This document shows, in pieces, positions 1 through 6,878 of a stretch of 36,364 bases of DNA. The stretch spans positions 1-36,364 of the forward strand of contig CAMWVZ010000001.1 of the NCBI GenBank assembly GCA_947177845.1. The letters run 5' to 3'. Position 1 is the first letter of the stretch, and each line of letters opens with the position of its first letter. The translations under genes were made by a program, and so were the position numbers. The notes beneath the pieces are model-generated. The model saw nothing but the letters and a program-made list of their open reading frames with translations, had not been told where the DNA came from and searched no databases. The DNA is from an uncultured Bacteroidales bacterium. GTDB taxonomy: Bacteria; Bacteroidota; Bacteroidia; Bacteroidales; P3.

Positions 1-40
1 TGCCCTCCACCAATGCTTTTTTAAATTCTTCGGTTGTCAT
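1..40 (-). CDS. Start of an unidentified gene, cut by the window edge
   Basis: An ATG on the minus strand at 40-38 opens a frame that runs off the left end and reads MTTEEFKKALVEG. The TGA stop of the MlaD-family gene (39-37) overlaps this ATG as ATGA, the usual arrangement for translationally coupled genes, so this is very probably the third gene of the amidase-MCE operon. Thirteen residues are too few to name a family. Confidence 0.6.
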   Translation of the reverse strand, partial: MTTEEFKKALVEG

Positions 41-993
41 ATCGGATTATTTTTTTTCTTTTCTTTGTTTTTCTTATTATTACCAAAAACCGAGATGTGG
101 ATGTAACGGTCGGGGTGCTCGCGGAAATCCTGCAAAAGCAATTCAAGCTGACGCGAGGAATTCTCAAGATTCTGATAAAGAGTGTCGTTGTGCAACAACT
201 GTCCTAAATTGCCTTCACCCGCCTCCACCTTGTTCATCATGTGCTGCAAGGAGAAAAGCGTTTGTTGCAGCGACGCGATAGTGGCGCCGAGCTCGGCATT
301 CGCCAAGGTGTCGCTTACCTTTTCCATATTGCCGGCCACCTTGTTCAGATTATCGACAATGCCCTTCACCTTGCCTTTGTTGGCGGCCAATATATCGTTG
401 GCATGGTCGGTGAGTTGCGAGAGATTTTCCATGGAAGTCTTGAGCGAGGAAATCGTAAAACTCAAATCTTCCACCGCCTGATTGCCCATAATCTTGTTTA
501 TGTTGCCCATTACCGAGTCCATCGAGACGAGGATGCTCTCCAATCTATCCTTCATCGGGCTCAGGCTTGCCAATAAATCGGGTTTCTGTTGGCCTTCCAA
601 CCATTCGCCCGAAGGCAATATTTCCGTTTCATTCCCCAAATAAAGCACCACGCCCGAACCGCTCATAAGCCCCATGGATTCCACCGAAGCCACCGAACCT
701 TTGGGTATCTTGTATTTTTTCTTGACACCGATGCCCATCTTGATGCGGTAGTCGGTATCTGAAACGAAATCGAGGGTGCTCACACGCCCCACTTTCTTGC
801 CGTTCACCATAACGGGCGAAGCGATATTGACACCGCCTGTATTCTCGAAAACGGCGTAATAGGTGTTTTCGCTCGTAAGCAGGTTGCGTCCCGCCAAAAA
901 GAAACCCACCCATACAAAAAGCAGGACAATGACTATCGAGATGATGCCCACTTTCCACTCTTTCGAAATCTTGATATTGCTTGCGTTGGACAT
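37..993 (-). CDS. MlaD/MCE-family lipid transport protein
   Basis: This 318-residue protein has a short cytoplasmic N-terminus, one hydrophobic helix at about residues 14-34, an MCE/MlaD domain at about 40-120 (pattern YYAVFENTGGVNIASPVMVNG with GKKVGRV) and a long C-terminal helical or coiled-coil part. MCE proteins are anchored in the inner membrane and bind lipids in the periplasm as substrate-binding parts of Mla-type systems that move phospholipids between membranes. No MlaE permease or MlaF ATPase gene is visible here; they may lie elsewhere. The gene starts 10 bp after the amidase stop and its own stop overlaps the next ATG, so it is the middle gene of an operon. The C-terminal tail is very lysine- and asparagine-rich. 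The family call is firm; the exact lipid and partners are inferred. Confidence 0.87.
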   Translation of the reverse strand: MSNASNIKISKEWKVGIISIVIVLLFVWVGFFLAGRNLLTSENTYYAVFENTGGVNIASPVMVNGKKVGRVSTLDFVSDTDYRIKMGIGVKKKYKIPKGSVASVESMGLMSGSGVVLYLGNETEILPSGEWLEGQQKPDLLASLSPMKDRLESILVSMDSVMGNINKIMGNQAVEDLSFTISSLKTSMENLSQLTDHANDILAANKGKVKGIVDNLNKVAGNMEKVSDTLANAELGATIASLQQTLFSLQHMMNKVEAGEGNLGQLLHNDTLYQNLENSSRQLELLLQDFREHPDRYIHISVFGNNKKNKEKKKNNPI

Positions 994-1003
994 GATGTTG
1001 GAT

Positions 1004-2281
1004 TTATTTTCCGGAAACTTCCTGTTTGCCTAAAGCCTCCTGCACGGGAATATTCACATCGTTTTCGAAGGCCGTCACAAAGGCGTTTTCATAGCCTGCC
1101 CGTTTGGCTTCTTCCACAAGTTTCTGCACTTGTTCGTAGGACGATGTATTTCCGTAGTAGTATTTATAAAGTTTACGCGCTGTATCGTAACTGAGGCTCA
1201 AATCGTTCAATCCTTTGAAATTATAAGCCTTCAACTCCAACTTATTGCCCGAAGCGGCAATCTGCACTTTGTAGGTGATGACAGGGGCTTGCGAAGCCTG
1301 TGGTGCCTGTGGTGCCTGTGCCTGTGCCTGTTCCTGTGCCGAAGTCGGAGTCGGCGCCGAAGCGGAAGCCGGAACCTCCTGTTTCGGCTCTTGTCGAGCC
1401 GGCTGTTCCATAGGCTTTTGCGGCGCGGCAGGTTGCGAGGTCTGTGAAAGCACCTGATGCGGAGACGGCAAAAACTCTTCTTCCGGGGTGGATTTGGCGG
1501 AACCCAAGCGGCTGTCGATACGCTGTTTATATTTCCCGAAAGCTGTCAGAAGACTTTGCGCCACAATCAACTGCCCCTTTTCCGAACTCAGGAATTTTTC
1601 TTCTTCCGGATTACTCAGAAACCCGATTTCGGTAAGCACCGACGGACGGGCCGATTTCCATAACACATAGAAAGGACCTTGCTTGATGCCTCTGTTGGGC
1701 GAGGAGGGAATGTTTCCGCCATAGGCTTTCTGCAACTCTTGCGAAAAATAGACGCTGTTTTCGAAACCCGCATCTTGCTGCACCGTGGCCGAAACCACGT
1801 CCATCCACGACTGGCTATAGTTCTGTTCGTGATTCTGTTCTTGCAAAACAACCGCATTTTCGCGTTGCACCTCCATAAGATTGGCATCGTTCTTCTGCGA
1901 ACCCCGAATCCACGTTTCCACACCCCGCGCCGAAGGGCTCTTGGCGGCATTGCAGTGAATGGAAACAAAGAGGTCGGCATGATTGTCGTTGGCTATCTGT
2001 CCCCGTTTCCACAATTCGATGAAACGGTCGTCGCTACGGGTGTAGACCACGGTTACATCGGGATATTTTTCTTTCACCAACGCCCCGAATTTCTTAGCCA
2101 CCGCCAACGCCACGTCTTTTTCGCGTGCCGTCTTGCCCACACAGCCTGCGTCCTTGCCGCCATGCCCGGGGTCAATCACCAACACATCGACTTTGTCGGA
2201 AATCTGCCCGTAGGAAAAAGACACGGAGGTGCCGCAAAACGCCACGCCCACACACAGCAACCACCGGCAAAATTGTTTCAT
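1004..2281 (-). CDS. N-acetylmuramoyl-L-alanine amidase with C-terminal SPOR domain
   Basis: This is a zinc-dependent peptidoglycan amidase (Amidase_3, AmiC-like) that would cut the bond between N-acetylmuramic acid and the stem peptide in the periplasm. Visible zinc-site motifs are DPGHGGKD (His), REKDVAL (Glu), SIHCNA (His) and the catalytic Glu in LTEIGFLSN. A signal peptide occupies about residues 1-26 (VSFSYGQ), counting from the ATG at 2281. An upstream ATG at 2293 in the same frame would add four residues before it, and a farther start at 2329 adds a poor leader. After the catalytic domain comes a Pro/Ala/Gln-rich linker and a C-terminal SPOR-like domain beginning near YKVQIAASG, which normally binds denuded glycan strands at the division site. 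It is the first gene of the operon with the MCE protein and is divergent from porX. Confidence 0.9.
   Translation of the reverse strand: MKQFCRWLLCVGVAFCGTSVSFSYGQISDKVDVLVIDPGHGGKDAGCVGKTAREKDVALAVAKKFGALVKEKYPDVTVVYTRSDDRFIELWKRGQIANDNHADLFVSIHCNAAKSPSARGVETWIRGSQKNDANLMEVQRENAVVLQEQNHEQNYSQSWMDVVSATVQQDAGFENSVYFSQELQKAYGGNIPSSPNRGIKQGPFYVLWKSARPSVLTEIGFLSNPEEEKFLSSEKGQLIVAQSLLTAFGKYKQRIDSRLGSAKSTPEEEFLPSPHQVLSQTSQPAAPQKPMEQPARQEPKQEVPASASAPTPTSAQEQAQAQAPQAPQASQAPVITYKVQIAASGNKLELKAYNFKGLNDLSLSYDTARKLYKYYYGNTSSYEQVQKLVEEAKRAGYENAFVTAFENDVNIPVQEALGKQEVSGK
1296..1342 (-). repeat. Short tandem repeat encoding the amidase Gln/Ala/Pro linker
   Basis: On the plus strand, units built from TGCCTGTGG and TGCCTG recur head to tail through this segment. 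Read on the minus strand they encode the QAQAQAPQAPQASQAP part of the linker between the catalytic and SPOR domains. The unit lengths are multiples of three, so gain or loss of units would change linker length without shifting the frame. Confidence 0.65.
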
Positions 2282-2381
2282 CCTATCTGTCATTACGCTC
2301 TTTTTTACGAAATTTTCCGTCCGCCACACCCCTGCACACGAAACTGTACTCGTGCGCAGACGCGAAGATAGCGAATTTATC

Positions 2382-2410
2382 GTATCTTTGAATATAAATA
2401 TTCAAGATAC
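2382..2410. repeat. Inverted repeat 1, operator-like, overlapping a -7 element
   Basis: The left arm GTATCTTTGAATAT (2382-2395) and right arm ATATTCAAGATAC (2398-2410) are reverse complements over 13 pairs with one unpaired T in the left arm and an AA spacer. The plus-strand -7 element TATCTTTG (2383-2390) lies inside the left arm, so a protein bound here would cover that promoter. Confidence 0.75.
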
Positions 2411-2420
2411 TCCGCCTCGG

Positions 2421-2445
2421 ACAAAACAAGTAAACTTGATTTTGT
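2421..2445. repeat. Inverted repeat 2, operator-like, at the porX -33 region
   Basis: The left arm ACAAAACAAGT (2421-2431) and right arm ACTTGATTTTGT (2434-2445) pair over 11 positions with one unpaired base and an AA spacer, the same geometry as the repeat just upstream. Its centre lies about 36 bp from the centre of repeat 1. The TTG at 2436-2438, inside the right arm, is 21 bp from the proximal -7 element and may be the -33 box. Confidence 0.7.
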
Positions 2446-2453
2446 CGCTCGGC

Positions 2454-2467
2454 TTATCGTATCTTTG
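2454..2467 (+). promoter_or_regulatory. Proximal porX promoter (-7 element TATCTTTG)
   Basis: TATCTTTG at 2460-2467 matches the Bacteroidetes -7 consensus TAnnTTTG and lies 21 bp before the porX ATG. A TTG at 2436-2438 gives a plausible -33 box with 21-bp spacing. The same 14 bases occur 77 bp upstream at 2377-2390, which may be a second, distal promoter lacking an obvious -33 box. Confidence 0.55.
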
Positions 2468-2488
2468 GAGAATAAAATAACATCACCT

Positions 2489-4042
2489 ATGACCGACATA
2501 CGTGTTCTTTGGATCGATGATGAAATCGATTTGCTCAAACCTCACGTTATGTTTCTGCAGGCCAAAGGCTACGAAGTCTTCACCCTCAACAACGGGGTGG
2601 ATGCCGTGGAAACCTTGCAGAAGCAACCTGCCGATATTGTGTTCTTGGACGAACAGATGCCGGGACTTTCGGGCATGGAAACGCTTTCCAAAATCAAGGA
2701 GGCCTTCCCTACCCTGCCCGTGGTAATGGTGACAAAAAGCGAAGAGGAGCGGATTATGGACGAGGCTATCGGTTCCAAAATCTCCGACTATCTGCTCAAA
2801 CCCGTCAACCCCGGCCAAATCTTGCTTTCCATTAAGAAACTCTTGGAATCCAAGCGGTTGGAAAACGAAAAATCCACTTCGGCCTATCAACAGGAATTCC
2901 GCGAAATCAGTGCAAGCCTTTCCCCTCACCTCTCGTATAAGGAGTGGGAAAACATCTATCGGAAACTGGTGTTTTGGGAAATGGAACTGAGTGCAAGCGA
3001 CGACGGAAGCATACGCGAAACCCTGCAAAGTCAACGCGATGAAGCCAATCTGCTTTTCGGGAAATTCGTGGAGCAGAACTACCGCGACTTTCTGAAAAAA
3101 GGTTCGGACAACGATTTCGAGATGTCGCATTTTCTTCTGCAAAAGAAACTTTTTCCTCTTCTCGATGCCGAAACGCCTGTCTTCTTTATCCTTATAGACA
3201 ATCTTCGCTACGACCACTGGCGGGTGCTTCAACAAAAGATGCAACCCTATCTCAAGACGTTGAGCGAAGAAACCTATATGGCTATCCTGCCTTCGGTGAC
3301 CCAATACGCACGCAACAGTCTCTTTGCGGGCCTGATGCCCTCGGAAATCGCGCGTAAATATCCGCAGTATTGGGTGGGTGAAGACTCGAATGAATATAAA
3401 AATCAGTTTGAAAAGGAATTGCTGGAGGAATACCTCAAGCGTCACGGCAAGAACATTCCTTTCAACTACTATAAAGTGTTGAACCAATCCTACGGCACCA
3501 AAATCCTCGACTACCTGCCCAAGATGCTGAAAACACCGCTCAATGTCATCATCTACAATTTTGTGGATATGTTTTCTCATGCCAGCACCGAGGTGGAACT
3601 CCTGCGCGAAATGGCCTACGACGATGCGGCCTACCGCTCGCTGGTGGGGTCTTGGTTCGAACATTCGCCGCTTTTGGACCTAATACGAAATTTGGCGGGC
3701 GAGAAAGTCACGGTGGTGATTACCACCGACCACGGCTCCATTCGTATTGCCGACCCTGTGCGCATAAAAGGCGACCGCGAAACCAGCTCCAATCTCCGCT
3801 ATAAATCGGGGCGGATTTTGGACTATAACGCAAAGGATGTGTTTGAAGTACGTAATCCCGAAGACATCTTCCTGCCCAAGACCAATCTTTCCTCTTCTTT
3901 TGTTTTTTGCAAACAAAATGATTTCTTTGTATACCCGAACAACTATAACCAATACGTGGCATACTACAAAAACACCGTCCAACATGGAGGCATTTCCATG
4001 GAGGAAATGATGGTGCCCTATGCCGTATTGCAACCCAAATAG
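2489..4042 (+). CDS. porX: PorX: response regulator with PglZ (alkaline-phosphatase-like) domain, T9SS regulator
   Basis: PorX is a cytoplasmic two-component regulator required for T9SS function in Porphyromonas and relatives. Residues 1-120 are a CheY-like receiver with WIDDE (D10, D11), phospho-acceptor D54 in FLDEQMPG, a Thr in VVMVTKS and the Lys in LLKPVNP. The C-terminal half is a PglZ domain of the alkaline-phosphatase superfamily: D237 in ILIDNLRYD, T271 in PSVTQYAR, D414-H415 in TTDHGS and H499 in QHGGIS, so the predicted metal and nucleophile positions look intact. I chose the ATG at 2489, giving 517 residues, close to the P. gingivalis protein; a TTG at 2465 sits inside the -7 element and is unlikely. 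It heads a tight operon, with tsaE starting 2 bp after its stop. No sensor kinase PorY or sigma factor SigP is visible here. Confidence 0.94.
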   Translation: MTDIRVLWIDDEIDLLKPHVMFLQAKGYEVFTLNNGVDAVETLQKQPADIVFLDEQMPGLSGMETLSKIKEAFPTLPVVMVTKSEEERIMDEAIGSKISDYLLKPVNPGQILLSIKKLLESKRLENEKSTSAYQQEFREISASLSPHLSYKEWENIYRKLVFWEMELSASDDGSIRETLQSQRDEANLLFGKFVEQNYRDFLKKGSDNDFEMSHFLLQKKLFPLLDAETPVFFILIDNLRYDHWRVLQQKMQPYLKTLSEETYMAILPSVTQYARNSLFAGLMPSEIARKYPQYWVGEDSNEYKNQFEKELLEEYLKRHGKNIPFNYYKVLNQSYGTKILDYLPKMLKTPLNVIIYNFVDMFSHASTEVELLREMAYDDAAYRSLVGSWFEHSPLLDLIRNLAGEKVTVVITTDHGSIRIADPVRIKGDRETSSNLRYKSGRILDYNAKDVFEVRNPEDIFLPKTNLSSSFVFCKQNDFFVYPNNYNQYVAYYKNTVQHGGISMEEMMVPYAVLQPK

Positions 4043-4044
4043 AA

Positions 4045-4479
4045 ATGGACACAGATACTTGCAGTTTAGTTGCGCCCACCCCCGAAGACCTGCCCCCGTC
4101 TGCGCGGCTCCTTCTGGAAAAATTCCCGAAGGAGCGTGTCTTTGCCTTTTTCGCTCCTATGGGGGCGGGAAAGACCACATTCATTCAATCTCTTTGTCAA
4201 TGCTTGGGCGTGAAAGACCGGGTGGTGAGCCCCACCTTTTCGCTCGTCAACGAATACAAATCCGATTTCGGACCTATTTATCATTTTGATTTTTATCGCC
4301 TTAAAAACGCGGAAGAAGCTTTGGACATAGGCACCGACGAATATCTGGAAAGCGGCCATTATTGTTTTATGGAGTGGTCGGAGATTGCGGAAAGCATTTT
4401 TCCCGAACGTTTTGTGAGGGTTGAAATAGAACCGGATGCAAACGGAACCCGTCATATTCACGCATATTTGGTAAAATGA
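4045..4479 (+). CDS. tsaE: TsaE, ATPase for tRNA threonylcarbamoyladenosine synthesis
   Basis: TsaE is the P-loop ATPase that works with TsaB and TsaD to place threonylcarbamoyl on A37 of ANN-decoding tRNAs. At 144 residues the length is normal. The Walker A motif is at residues 40-45 (G-A-G-K-T-T), followed by the family motifs SPTFSLVNEY, HFDFYRL and FMEWSE. The ATG lies 2 bp after the porX stop, and its own TGA overlaps the aroB ATG as ATGA, so the three genes are probably translationally coupled. Its position straight after porX is, to my knowledge, common in Bacteroidetes. Confidence 0.95.
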   Translation: MDTDTCSLVAPTPEDLPPSARLLLEKFPKERVFAFFAPMGAGKTTFIQSLCQCLGVKDRVVSPTFSLVNEYKSDFGPIYHFDFYRLKNAEEALDIGTDEYLESGHYCFMEWSEIAESIFPERFVRVEIEPDANGTRHIHAYLVK

Positions 4480-5570
4480 ATACGATAAAGGATTTGGACT
4501 GCACGATATATGCAGGGGAAGACAGCCTTTCGCTGCTGCAGGGCGAGGTGGCGAGGTATCTCGCCGCCGAGCCCGACGCAACCTGCGTGGTGTTGTGCGA
4601 GCAAGCCGCCTCAAAAAAAATCTTTCCCGTCTTGTTGCGTGCCTGCCCTTCGTTGCGGAGGAGCAAGCGCTATTTCCTGCCGGCTTCCGAATCCCGAAAA
4701 CACATCGAGACCTTGCTTCCGCTGTGGAAACAATGGGCGAACGACAAACTCGACCGCAAGACGCTGGTGATAAACTTAGGCGGCGGCGTGTTGTGCGATA
4801 TGGGCGGTTTTGCCGCCTCGCTTTTCAAGCGTGGCCTGCCCTTCATCAATATTCCCACCACACTGTTGGCCATGGCCGATGCATCGGCCGGCGGCAAAAC
4901 CGCCGTCGATCTCGGCGAAATCAAGAACATTCTCGGTTGCTTCAACCGCCCCCGCGCCGTTTTCGTCGACCCCGTCTTCCTGAAAACGCTTCCCGAAAGA
5001 GAAATGCTCTCGGGGATAGCCGAAATCCTGAAAATGCAGTGCATCTGCCGAACGGATTTTTCCGTGCAACGCGCCGAAAAACTCTTCACCGACCCTGAAT
5101 ATCGGAATGAAGCCCTGCTTTTCGCCATAAAGAACAAGACACGCATCACCCAACAGGATTTCAAGGAAGAAAACATCCGCAAGACGCTCAACTTCGGGCA
5201 TACTTTCGGACACGCTTTCGAAGCCTTGGCGCTGCGCAAGAAACACCCCATAACCCACGGCGAGGCGGTAGCGCACGGCATGGTGTGCGAACTGTATCTT
5301 TCCTGCCGCAAGTGCGGTTTCACCCGCGCCCGGTTCGACCAATTCGCAAACCTGATAAACACCCGCTACGGAAACTTCACCTATATGGAAAAGGACATTC
5401 CCGCCCTTTTGAACTATATGGTGAACGACAAGAAGAACAAGGGGCGGAAAATCTATCCCGTATTGCTTTCCACTTGGGGCGAATGCGTCTTCGACAAAGG
5501 CATTTCCCCTCTTGTGATAGAAAAAACGCTTTGCGATTACCTCAGCCTCAACAAACTATCATCACGCTAA
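4476..5570 (+). CDS. aroB: 3-dehydroquinate synthase
   Basis: AroB is the second step of the shikimate pathway, turning DAHP into 3-dehydroquinate with NAD and a divalent metal in the cytoplasm. The 364-residue protein shows the NAD-binding stretch GGGVLCDMGGFAAS, the conserved PTTLLAMADASAGGKTAVD, and three predicted metal ligands: Glu in SGIAEILK, His in LNFGHTFGHAFE and His in ITHGEAVAHG. The start overlaps the tsaE stop by four bases. It is followed 11 bp later by aroA of the same pathway, an arrangement that supports co-regulation of two shikimate steps with porX and tsaE. Confidence 0.95.
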   Translation: MNTIKDLDCTIYAGEDSLSLLQGEVARYLAAEPDATCVVLCEQAASKKIFPVLLRACPSLRRSKRYFLPASESRKHIETLLPLWKQWANDKLDRKTLVINLGGGVLCDMGGFAASLFKRGLPFINIPTTLLAMADASAGGKTAVDLGEIKNILGCFNRPRAVFVDPVFLKTLPEREMLSGIAEILKMQCICRTDFSVQRAEKLFTDPEYRNEALLFAIKNKTRITQQDFKEENIRKTLNFGHTFGHAFEALALRKKHPITHGEAVAHGMVCELYLSCRKCGFTRARFDQFANLINTRYGNFTYMEKDIPALLNYMVNDKKNKGRKIYPVLLSTWGECVFDKGISPLVIEKTLCDYLSLNKLSSR

Positions 5571-5581
5571 TACAAAGAAAA

Positions 5582-6865
5582 ATGGACGATATAACCCTTA
5601 GTTTCAAACACAAAATTCTGCAAGGCGAAGCGCCCTTGCCAAGCTCGAAAAGCATCAGCAACCGTTATCTGATTCTGCAATTTTTGGCGGAAGAGGATTT
5701 CGACATCGAGAACCTCTCGGATTCCGATGATACCCGCCTTATGCAGAAGCTGTTGAAAGTTATCAGAAATCACGACGAAGACGACGAGGACGAAGTGGTT
5801 CTGGACTGTCTCAACGCCGGTGCCGTGATTCGGTTCCTCACGGCCTTGCTGGCTTTCAAACCCGGCAATTGGGTGCTCACCTCCAGCAACGAGCGTATGA
5901 AGGTGCGCCCTATCGGTCCCCTTGTGGATGCTCTCCGCTCCATGGGCGTGAAAATAAACTATTTGGGAGAGGAAGGATACCCGCCCTTGCAGATTACCGG
6001 AAATCCCCAGGCCATTCAGGAAAGCGACGGACGGGTATGTGTGGACGCCGGTCAAAGCAGTCAGTTCGTGTCGGCCCTGATGCTGGCCGCGCCCTTGTTT
6101 CCGCAGGGTCTGCATATCGAAATGGGGGGCGAGACCAAGGTTTCGTTGCCCTATGTGCAGATGACCGCCCAGTTGATGCGCAACTGCGGCGTGGAGGTGA
6201 TTTTCATCGACAGCAACAATATTTTCGTGGACGGTCGTCCCCATGCGCCCGAAAAGGTCTTGATTGAATCGGACTGGAGCGCGGCCTCCTATATATATGC
6301 GTTGTTGGCGCTTTCGCAAGAGGGACGTATCGAACTTCCCCTTCTTACGGAAGAAAGCGTGCAGGGCGACCGCATCTTGGCCGATTGGTTCGAAGACCTC
6401 GGTGTGGAGACCGAATTCGCCGAAGACCGTGTGATTCTTACCAAACCTGCGAATGCCCAAATCGACAGAAGCCCCAAAGAATACGACTTCGTGCATCATC
6501 CCGATTTGGCGCAAACCATGGCCGTATGTTGCGCGGCCATGGGTATCGAAGCCCGTCTCTACGGCATCTTCGGCCTCAAATACAAGGAAACCGACCGGAT
6601 TATCGCGCTGCGCAACGAATTGGAACGTATCGGCGCCCGTGTGGAATTGCGCGAAGAAGCCGATGAAAACGAACTGCATATTCTTCCCTCTTCCCTGCAC
6701 CCCGAAAACGAACTCATCCGCACCTACGGAGACCACCGCATGGCGCTCGCCTTTTCGGCCTTGGCCATAGCCTACGACAAAGTGAACCTGCAACAACGCG
6801 ATGTGGTGAACAAGTCGTTTCCCGGATATTGGAACGTGATGAAGAAATTAGGCGCAAAATTTTAA
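5582..6865 (+). CDS. aroA: 3-phosphoshikimate 1-carboxyvinyltransferase (EPSP synthase)
   Basis: AroA joins phosphoenolpyruvate to shikimate-3-phosphate in the sixth shikimate step. The start chosen is the ATG at 5582 (427 residues), because the family N-terminus (SSKSISNRYLIL) follows directly; the open frame reaches back into aroB but that part looks non-coding. Recognisable motifs in order are SKSISNR, LNAGAVIRFLTA, SNERMKVRPIGPLVDAL, GQSSQFVSALMLAAP, SDWSAASY, HHPDLAQTMAV, KETDRI, TYGDHRMALAFS and NKSFPGYW, so substrate-binding residues are largely present. The NAG loop is divergent: the usual NAGTAMRPL reads NAGAVIRFL. The gene lies 11 bp after aroB and 13 bp before the nucleotidase. Confidence 0.94.
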   Translation: MDDITLSFKHKILQGEAPLPSSKSISNRYLILQFLAEEDFDIENLSDSDDTRLMQKLLKVIRNHDEDDEDEVVLDCLNAGAVIRFLTALLAFKPGNWVLTSSNERMKVRPIGPLVDALRSMGVKINYLGEEGYPPLQITGNPQAIQESDGRVCVDAGQSSQFVSALMLAAPLFPQGLHIEMGGETKVSLPYVQMTAQLMRNCGVEVIFIDSNNIFVDGRPHAPEKVLIESDWSAASYIYALLALSQEGRIELPLLTEESVQGDRILADWFEDLGVETEFAEDRVILTKPANAQIDRSPKEYDFVHHPDLAQTMAVCCAAMGIEARLYGIFGLKYKETDRIIALRNELERIGARVELREEADENELHILPSSLHPENELIRTYGDHRMALAFSALAIAYDKVNLQQRDVVNKSFPGYWNVMKKLGAKF

Positions 6866-6878
6866 AACCCTCGCAACG

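Larger units (their letters stand above)
2282..2488. promoter_or_regulatory. Divergent control region between the amidase operon and porX
   Basis: This roughly 200-bp spacer is the longest gene-free stretch in the window. It contains two adjacent near-perfect inverted repeats (2382-2410 and 2421-2445) and two identical 14-bp copies of TTATCGTATCTTTG (2377-2390 and 2454-2467), each holding a TAnnTTTG-type -7 element for the plus strand. On the minus strand a weaker TATCTTCG at 2370-2363 and TATCTTGA at 2409-2402 could serve the amidase operon. I saw no tRNA-like or coding signal in it. Confidence 0.6.

Noticed and set aside
2483..3664. 393-codon minus-strand open frame opposite porX
   Set aside because: porX on the other strand has complete receiver and PglZ motifs; the antisense product is His/Phe-rich without family features.
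5567..6796. 409-codon minus-strand open frame opposite aroA
   Set aside because: Shadow of a convincing EPSP synthase gene; no start signal or domain.
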